Origin: Acetothermia bacterium 64_32
GTDB lineage: Bacteria > Bipolaricaulota > Bipolaricaulia > Bipolaricaulales > Bipolaricaulaceae
Direction: 5' to 3'
Length of the DNA stretch: 64,000 bases
Assembly (NCBI GenBank): GCA_001508155.1
Contig: LGFI01000004.1
Location: forward strand, 48,918 to 112,917
The position numbers and the translations under genes are program-made. Shown here one piece after another: positions 59,543 to 64,000 of the stretch. The first letter of the stretch is position 1; each line of letters opens with the position of its first letter. The notes under the pieces were generated by a model. The model saw only the letters and a program-made list of their open reading frames with translations, was not told the DNA's origin and did no database searches.

Positions 59543-60232
59543 ATGGGAAAAGGGGCGAGATTTCCGCCTGTGCCCTTGGGCCCGCTGCGGGTTTTGGATG
59601 GGCTTGTCCGTCTGGGGACGGCTGGGGCCGGGGAACTGGCCGAGGCCCTCGGGGTGAGCACTGCCGCTGTAAGAGGCCATCTGAACAGCCTGCTTAGGAG
59701 TGAATTGGTGGAGGTGGCTTTTAGGAGATCCGGGGCGGCCGGTCCCCGGGAGCGGGTGTGGCGGGCCACCCCCAGCGGCCTGAGCCAGGCCCGCCCTCGT
59801 CGTTCATCCTATCTCCTAAGTGCCTTCCTCCTTGCGATGAAGGCGGGCTTGGGGATGGGAGGATTGGCGGAGCTTTTGAGTGAGGCGGCGCGCCAGCTTG
59901 CCCGGACACACCCTGTTTTCGGAGGAGCATCGTTCCCTGAGCGGGTGCATCACCTGCGGGATCTCCTGGATGAATTGGGCGTAGCCACCCGTCACTGGGA
60001 GGAAGGGGAAATACAGAAGCTCCTTCTCAAGAATTATCTGCTCACCCCTGAGTTCTCACGTTACCCTGAGACGTACGCGTTTCACCGCGCCTTGGCGGAG
60101 GAGGTGTTGGGCGTGGAGGTGGAGATTGAGCTTGCAGCCGATCCCCGGCAAGGGGGCTGCGTCCTCCGGTTTCGCAAGCCCGCTCCAACCTCAGGGCTCA
60201 CAGGGAGCAAAACGTCAAAGGACAAGACCTAA
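59543..60232 (+). CDS. ArsR/SufR-like HTH transcriptional regulator
   Basis: 229 residues. The winged helix at the N-terminus (LRVLDGLVRLGTAGAGELAEALGVSTAAVRGHLNSLLRSELVE) is followed by a C-terminal effector domain of the COG2345 group, as in SufR-like proteins, though the cysteines used for Fe-S binding there are not retained. AAGGGG lies before ATG. It is divergent from the HD-GYP pseudogene and stands alone; its target is unknown. Confidence 0.75.
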   Translation: MGKGARFPPVPLGPLRVLDGLVRLGTAGAGELAEALGVSTAAVRGHLNSLLRSELVEVAFRRSGAAGPRERVWRATPSGLSQARPRRSSYLLSAFLLAMKAGLGMGGLAELLSEAARQLARTHPVFGGASFPERVHHLRDLLDELGVATRHWEEGEIQKLLLKNYLLTPEFSRYPETYAFHRALAEEVLGVEVEIELAADPRQGGCVLRFRKPAPTSGLTGSKTSKDKT

Positions 60233-60386
60233 TCCCAGCGACTAACTGAGAAGGGATCGGCCTGGATTTCCCTTTCGTCCTCCACTACACCCCCGACACC
60301 CGAAGAGGGCGCTTCTTACCAAACGGGTTTCCGGGCCCATCCGGGTCCTCGGAGCTTTGGGCCCTTCGAGCTGGATGACGCCCACC

Positions 60387-60548
60387 TCAGGGGCGGTTGG
60401 GCCAACGGGCATGGCGCAAGAGAAGCCGGATCTCTTCTTCGGACAACCCCGCTTCGCGTAGCCCCTCGATGAGCCCACGGACCACCCACCACCGCCAGAG
60501 ATGGGCCCTCCACCATCGCAACTGCCTAACACGAACGAATCCACACAT
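60387..60548 (-). CDS. Small hypothetical protein, Trp-rich N-terminus
   Basis: 53 codons from ATG 60548. The N-terminal half is basic and Trp-rich (LRWWRAHLWRWWVVRG). The C-terminal half has a helix-like GLREAGLSEEEIRLLLRHARW with plausible protein composition. No family is recognised. It overlaps the end of the upstream minus-strand ORF and has only a weak ribosome site (AAGAAG), so it may be chance or a remnant. Confidence 0.35.
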   Translation of the reverse strand: MCGFVRVRQLRWWRAHLWRWWVVRGLIEGLREAGLSEEEIRLLLRHARWPNRP

Positions 60549-60789
60549 GTTCGCTTCTTACGTCCAGTCGATGGCTGCCCAGGCTTGAGCGGCCGCCTTG
60601 CTCTGTCGTAGTTCCTTGGGCCACCAACTTGCTGTACCGCTCTGCCAATCGACAGGCGATACGCCGTCCCTTCTCCTTTGGGCCCGGAGCCACTTCCTTG
60701 GCCAGCCGAACCTGCGATGCTTCGGCCCGGAGTTCGTCCAGTCGCGCCTGAGCCAGGCGCAGCATCAACTCCGGATGCATGGGGCCCAT
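60526..60789 (-). CDS. Small hypothetical protein downstream of MarR
   Basis: 87 residues from ATG 60789, preceded closely by AAGGAGG; ATG 60780 is an alternative. The first half, MHPELMLRLAQARLDELRAEA, is a charged helix seen in small proteins of many GC-rich bacteria. The second half is low in hydrophobics and looks like frame drift, so the real end may be earlier. It follows the MarR gene directly and its function is unknown. Confidence 0.5.
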   Translation of the reverse strand: MGPMHPELMLRLAQARLDELRAEASQVRLAKEVAPGPKEKGRRIACRLAERYSKLVAQGTTTEQGGRSSLGSHRLDVRSEHVWIRSC

Positions 60790-60799
60790 CTCGCCTCCT

Positions 60800-61207
60800 T
60801 CACTGCCCACCTTGTTTTGCGTCCGTTTTCCTCCCAGATGTGGTTGCGCTCTCGCCGAATCCTCGTTCTACGGCAGCCAGGTTAGCCAGGATCCTCCCCA
60901 GATAACCCTCAAACTGGTCGATCTCCTGCTCGGAAAACCCGGCGTAGAAAAGACGCGTCATCTCCTCGGAAACACGTACGTAGGTGTCCTGCCAGCGCAC
61001 AACCAACACCTCTCGTCGGTCGTCCTGGGAACGCACGCGCCGCAGGTAGCCGGCCTCCTCCAGTCGGTCAAGCAGGTTGGTAAGTGTGGACTTCTTGAGG
61101 GATGTTTTCCGTGCCAGTTCGTGGATCGGCACCCGGTCCTCCTGCCATAGCGCGAACATGACCCGCCCTTGGGCCGGGCTGATCTCCACCCCGTAGTCCT
61201 TAAGCAT
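60800..61207 (-). CDS. MarR-family regulator, missing its normal start
   Basis: 135 residues from ATG 61207, covering the winged helix (IHELARKTSLKKSTLTNLLDRLEEAGYLRRVRSQDDRRE) and C-terminal dimer helix. Family-like sequence continues upstream of this ATG (GGFLIGRINRLAGRIFARM), but the frame has no start codon there and meets a TGA directly after, inside the pyridoxamine-oxidase-like pseudogene. So the first 15-20 residues have lost their start, most likely by deletion that joined the two genes. A shorter protein from 61207 might still fold, lacking the first helix. Confidence 0.7.
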   Translation of the reverse strand: MLKDYGVEISPAQGRVMFALWQEDRVPIHELARKTSLKKSTLTNLLDRLEEAGYLRRVRSQDDRREVLVVRWQDTYVRVSEEMTRLFYAGFSEQEIDQFEGYLGRILANLAAVERGFGESATTSGRKTDAKQGGQ

Positions 61208-61248
61208 GCGGGCGAAGATCCTCCCTGCCAGGCGGTTGATTCGGCCGA

Positions 61249-61654
61249 TCAGGAACCCGCCCCGGTGTAGTCCGGGTCATCCGGCCCAGCAGGGTAATAT
61301 CGCTCCCAGCCCGCGTTCCACAGGGCATTACGGATTCCTGGGTCGGCCACGATCTCCACCTCCCCGCCGAGCATTACCCCTTTGACCTCCTTTGGATTGC
61401 AGTAGTACACGGATACACGACGGTTAGCTTGTATCTCGCGCACCTTGCTCGACGAGGTGTTCGTGGTGAAAGACAAAAAGGTCGTGTTGATGATCGGCGA
61501 ATAGGTGAGCCTGGTTCGGGTACTTTCGTCGGTTGCGCAGATTGAACATGGCGCAGGTGCGAGGATATCCGTCAGGGCCGATCGTGGTCAGATAAGCCAC
61601 CGGTGCCGTTTCCATCACCTCGACAAATGCCTGCTTCACCTTTTCTTGGTTCAT
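61249..61654 (-). pseudogene. Pyridoxamine 5'-phosphate oxidase-like protein, frameshifted and truncated
   Basis: Start ATG 61654. The first frame reads METAPVAYLTTIGPDGYPRT like small flavin-binding stress proteins, but at the A5 run 61475-61479 (T5 on the coding strand) it slips. Dropping one T joins it to SFTTNTSSSKVREIQANRR and VSVYYCNPKEVKG, the natural continuation. The gene then stops at 61249, just after GPDDPDYT, short of the usual ~30 more residues, where it meets the start-less MarR gene. Two defects make a working product unlikely unless the slip is a sequencing artefact. Confidence 0.82.
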
Positions 61655-61830
61655 CACTCGCCTGCCAGTATTTTGTTCGATACCTAACAATCCTACTTCG
61701 TACAACTAGCGGCAAGCCCGTGGACCAATTGGTTGCGGCCCCGGGGTGGCGAGGTGGCACACTGACGCCGTGCTGATGCAGAAGTGCGTGTCATTACGCG
61801 TGCCAAGTTGGCCGCATTAAGGAGGAAGCA

Positions 61831-62889
61831 ATGGAGGAGACGCTCGGTTGGCTTTTGGAGCCCAAAAGCCCCTCTGTCCGATACGGGACCCTTAGGTATC
61901 TCCTGGACAGGCCTAAGGATGACCTCGAAGTCCAGGCAGCTTTGAAGGCTATTCCTCAATCCCCTATAATCAAACGCATCTTCACGCGCCAGGCCCCCCA
62001 GGGACACTGGGGCGACCCCGAGAGTCCCTACTTGCCCAAGTACAAGTCCACCTATTGGACGGTGATGCTGCTAGGGTACCTTGGGCTTAGCCGCTGGGAT
62101 AGGCGGGTTTGCCGCGGGGTGGAACACCTCTTCCGCTTCCAACAGCCAACCGGAGGCTTCGCCGAGTTTGGAGAAGAGGGGGCACGCCAGAAGTACGCAC
62201 GCGTCGTCGAGAAACGCCTGGCGCGCGGGAAAGAACCATAGGAGGGGGCCTTTATCGCCGACCTGGTTCATCAGATGACCTTGTCTTGCCTTTCGGGAAA
62301 CGTAGTTGCTGCCCTGCTCCGCCTGGGCTACGAGGACGATCCGCGCCTGTGGAGAGCGGTGGGGTGGCTGCTTGAGATTCAAAACGCGGATGGCGGGTGG
62401 CTTTGCCCCTATTGGAAGGCCCACGTGCGGGACAAGCACGGATGCTTCTTCGGGACAATTTGCTCCCTGGAGGCCCTTGCCGAGATCCCGCCGGCCCGAC
62501 GTACCCCTGCACTGGAGAAAGCCGCAGCCCGCGGGGCGGAGTTCCTGCTCAGGCACCACCTGTACAAGGCCGACCACCATGGATTCCGGACGATCAAGGC
62601 CGGCTGGCTAAAGCTGGGCTTCCCTTGGTTTTACCGGTACGACATCCTGCGCGGCCTGTGGGTGCTGACGAAGCTCGGCTATCAGGATGAGCGCATGGCC
62701 GACGCGCTCGCGCTACTACGCGAAAAGCGCACGCCCAATGGGAAGTGGGCGCTTGAGGTCACGCCCTTCGGGCGCATGCAGGCCAGCCTCGAGCCTGAAG
62801 GCCGCCCTAGCAAGTGGATCACCCTTTACGCCTTATGGGTGCTACGAGGCGTGCACAAGAGCCGGCTCAGAAATCGCCTTGGCCCTTGA
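61831..62889 (+). pseudogene. Terpene-cyclase/prenyltransferase-repeat-like protein split by TAG
   Basis: One reading frame from ATG 61831 (after AAGGAGGAAGC) to 62889, interrupted only by TAG at 62239-62241. The text before (VVEKRLARGKEP) and after (EGAFIADLVHQMTLSCLSGN) runs on in the same frame, so a single nonsense change split it into 136- and ~216-residue parts. Alpha/alpha-barrel repeats typical of squalene-oxidase/prenyltransferase families are visible: WTVMLLGYLGLSRWDRRV, FQQPTGGFAEFG and IQNADGGWLCPYW. No catalytic motif for cyclisation is recognised. Reinitiation at ATG 62275 is possible. Confidence 0.82.
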
Positions 62890-63538
62890 AGGACTTGCAG
62901 ACAGGGGCCAAGGGGCAGCCGGGGCAGCGGGGCCGGGTGCGGCAATGGTCTTTGGCGTGCCGAACCAGCAGGGCATGGTATTCCCCGTAGAGCTTTGGGT
63001 CGCGGGGAAGTTCTTTTTCGAAAAGCTCCTGCACCTCCTCGTAGCCGGCCTTTTCGTCCGGGAGCAGCCCCAGTCGGTGGAGGATCCTTTTCGTGTAGGC
63101 ATCCACCACGAACACGGGGTACCCGGCAGCGTAGAGGAGGATCGAGTCCGCGGTCTCCGGGCCAATCCCGGGAAGTGCGAGGAGCTTTCTGCGCAGCTCC
63201 CCGGCGGGGAGGGAGAGGAGCCCCTCCACATCCCCGTGTTGCCTGATCAGCCGGAGCAGTGCACGTAGCCTCCTTGTCTTTTGGCGGAAGAAGCCCGCCG
63301 GCCGGACGAGCTCGGCGAGCTCTTCTTCGGAGAGACTGGCCAGCTTCTCCGGAGACAGGGCCCCGGCCGCCTTGAGGCGCTCGATGGCCCGCTCCACATT
63401 GCGCCAGGCCGTGGCCTGGGTGAGGATCGCCCCCACCATGACCTCAAAACGGCTTTCCCCCGGCCACCAGCCCTGGGGTCCGTAGGCCGAAAGGAGCCGT
63501 TGGTAGATCTCGACCAAGGTTTCCCTCTTGGCTCCCAC
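62867..63538 (-). CDS. Endonuclease III-like DNA glycosylase (HhH-GPD, COG2231 type)
   Basis: 223 residues. The helix-hairpin-helix and catalytic region read LPGIGPETADSILLYAAGYPVFVVDAYTKRIL, with the catalytic Asp in VDAYT. The C-terminal iron-sulfur loop C-x5-C-x2-C-x5-C (CRTRPRCPGCPLAPVC) is present. The Lys that gives endonuclease III its lyase activity (GVGRKTA) is Glu here (GIGPETA), as in monofunctional relatives such as 3-methyladenine glycosylase MagIII. It likely removes damaged bases without cutting the strand. It converges on the split terpene-cyclase-like gene with a 23-base overlap. Confidence 0.88.
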   Translation of the reverse strand: MGAKRETLVEIYQRLLSAYGPQGWWPGESRFEVMVGAILTQATAWRNVERAIERLKAAGALSPEKLASLSEEELAELVRPAGFFRQKTRRLRALLRLIRQHGDVEGLLSLPAGELRRKLLALPGIGPETADSILLYAAGYPVFVVDAYTKRILHRLGLLPDEKAGYEEVQELFEKELPRDPKLYGEYHALLVRHAKDHCRTRPRCPGCPLAPVCKSFKGQGDF

Positions 63539-63559
63539 GGGATGCGATGATAGGCTATG

Positions 63560-63890
63560 CCCTCCTAAAGAACCTGTTGCCCAAAGGGGGTTTTTGAATG
63601 TTTAAGGCAGTTTGCCCTTGGGTTAACCCCGCCTGCAGTTTTTCATCATGCCACCCCACCACCGGCTCCACAAGCTTCCTACCCATTCGCCGAGGTAGCC
63701 GGCATTCGCCATTTACCACCCGGAGCCGGGGGCTTCTAGCTCCTCGGCCGGCTGAACCGGGCCTGCGGTCTCCTGAGGATCCGACGGCCTTCCGTACGGG
63801 TTGCACCGCTGAAACCCCATGAGCGGGGGGAGTCGTAATTCAAGCCGTTCGATCGGCGTGGCCAGTAGCCCACCTGCAACACGTGTTAGC
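63560..63890 (-). mobile_element. Possible right-end remnant of an IS200/IS605-type element
   Basis: No intact gene in this stretch. On the minus strand one frame gives CRWATGHADRTA then a stop, like the end of a TnpB zinc ribbon (C-x-x-C-GHxDHADRNAA). It is followed by other-frame text ending ARSPRL, similar to the AGSPRL tails of TnpB genes that run into the element end. The DNA there (GAAGCCCCCGGCTCCGGGTGG) resembles the IS605 right-end hairpin. Several other short dyads occur (e.g. CCGCT/AGCGG near 63806-63824). All is degenerate; structured RNA of another kind is an alternative. Confidence 0.35.
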
Positions 63891-63898
63891 CGCTCCTG

Positions 63899-64000
63899 TC
63901 ATCCCTGCCCTTCCTTAACCCCCAGGGCCTCGAGGTGCCGGCCCAGGTGCTCGGCCAAAAGCCGGTAGTGCTCCTCCTCGTGCTCGAGGAGCACCCCCCG
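63899..64000 (-). CDS. Partial CDS, ferritin/hemerythrin-like helical protein (runs off window)
   Basis: The last 33 codons of a minus-strand gene whose start lies beyond base 64000. The visible peptide LLEHEEEHYRLLAEHLGRHLEAL is a Glu/His-rich helix (EHEEEH), like the final helix of ferritin-like or rubrerythrin-like proteins that bind a di-iron centre. The stop is TGA at 63899. Too short to assign a family with confidence. Confidence 0.45.
   Translation of the reverse strand, partial: RGVLLEHEEEHYRLLAEHLGRHLEALGVKEGQG

Noticed and set aside
62239..62241. TAG as a pyrrolysine codon
   Set aside because: The family has no known pyrrolysine site and no pyl genes or methylamine context are seen; nonsense mutation is simpler.
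63641..63890. Group II intron or RNase P RNA
   Set aside because: No domain V sequence or RNase P core motifs could be found; the IS605-like end fits slightly better.
1..64000. CRISPR arrays, prophage or rRNA genes
   Set aside because: No regularly spaced repeats, phage structural or lysis genes, or ribosomal RNA core motifs were seen on either strand.

Overview
The window is a GC-rich, densely packed bacterial chromosome segment with ATGA/GTGA gene overlaps and very short intergenic gaps. It contains an oxygen-sensitive glycyl radical enzyme, an Fnr-like regulator with an N-terminal cysteine cluster, a hydrogenase-maturation-type protease, flavin-dependent ThyX and many peptide-uptake and peptidase genes. 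This points to an anaerobic, peptide- and organic-acid-using, possibly thermophilic bacterium. A candidate phylum such as Bipolaricaulota (Acetothermia) would fit, but that is a guess from gene style, not a search result.

Region 1 (1-20.5 kb) looks like one functional locus for imino-acid-rich peptides. A plus-strand operon encodes the end of a hydantoinase-B subunit, a DUF3830 protein, an Xaa-Pro-type M24 peptidase and a complete five-gene oligopeptide ABC transporter. A convergent minus-strand operon encodes a second peptide-binding protein with two permeases but no ATPases, an amidohydrolase, a second M24 protein with an altered metal site, and a DUF1028 protein. Back-to-back promoters near 14.5 kb separate it from a third operon: an XRE-cupin regulator, a glycyl radical activase, trans-4-hydroxyproline dehydratase (HypD), a proline-racemase-family protein with the Cys/Thr pair of trans-3-hydroxyproline dehydratase, and an ornithine-cyclodeaminase-family protein that probably reduces pyrroline-2-carboxylate to proline. 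Together this reads as uptake, cleavage and anaerobic catabolism of proline/hydroxyproline (collagen-like) peptides.

Region 2 (20.7-44 kb) is mostly housekeeping. It holds a secreted protein, DUF429, an acyl-CoA ligase, thioredoxin reductase, exonuclease VII (large subunit with an extra N-terminal HARP-like domain), pyruvate kinase, an RnpA gene running into greA, lysS, a PAP2 phosphatase and an aminotransferase. An acetate/acyl-CoA block follows: an NDP-forming acyl-CoA synthetase-GNAT fusion, an OFA-type transporter and acs. DUF502-accD-accA, an Fnr-like regulator and a hydrogenase protease complete the region.

Region 3 (44-55.6 kb) holds two tRNA genes, a small zinc protein, a ThiS/MoaD-like protein, thyX-dcd, a WD40 protein and a queuine salvage pair (qng1-tgt). 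Next is a six-gene minus-strand operon joining a polyamine-type ABC transporter to a nucleoside phosphorylase and adenine deaminase.

Region 4 (55.6-64 kb) is different: a cluster of decayed genes. It contains a 3' scrap of a second tgt, an HD-GYP gene with a frameshift and an early stop, a frameshifted flavin-oxidase-like gene cut off against a MarR gene that lost its start, a terpene-cyclase-like gene split by TAG, and a probable IS200/IS605 right-end remnant. An unusual PlsY-dolichol-kinase fusion, an HTH regulator and an endonuclease III homologue in the same stretch look intact.
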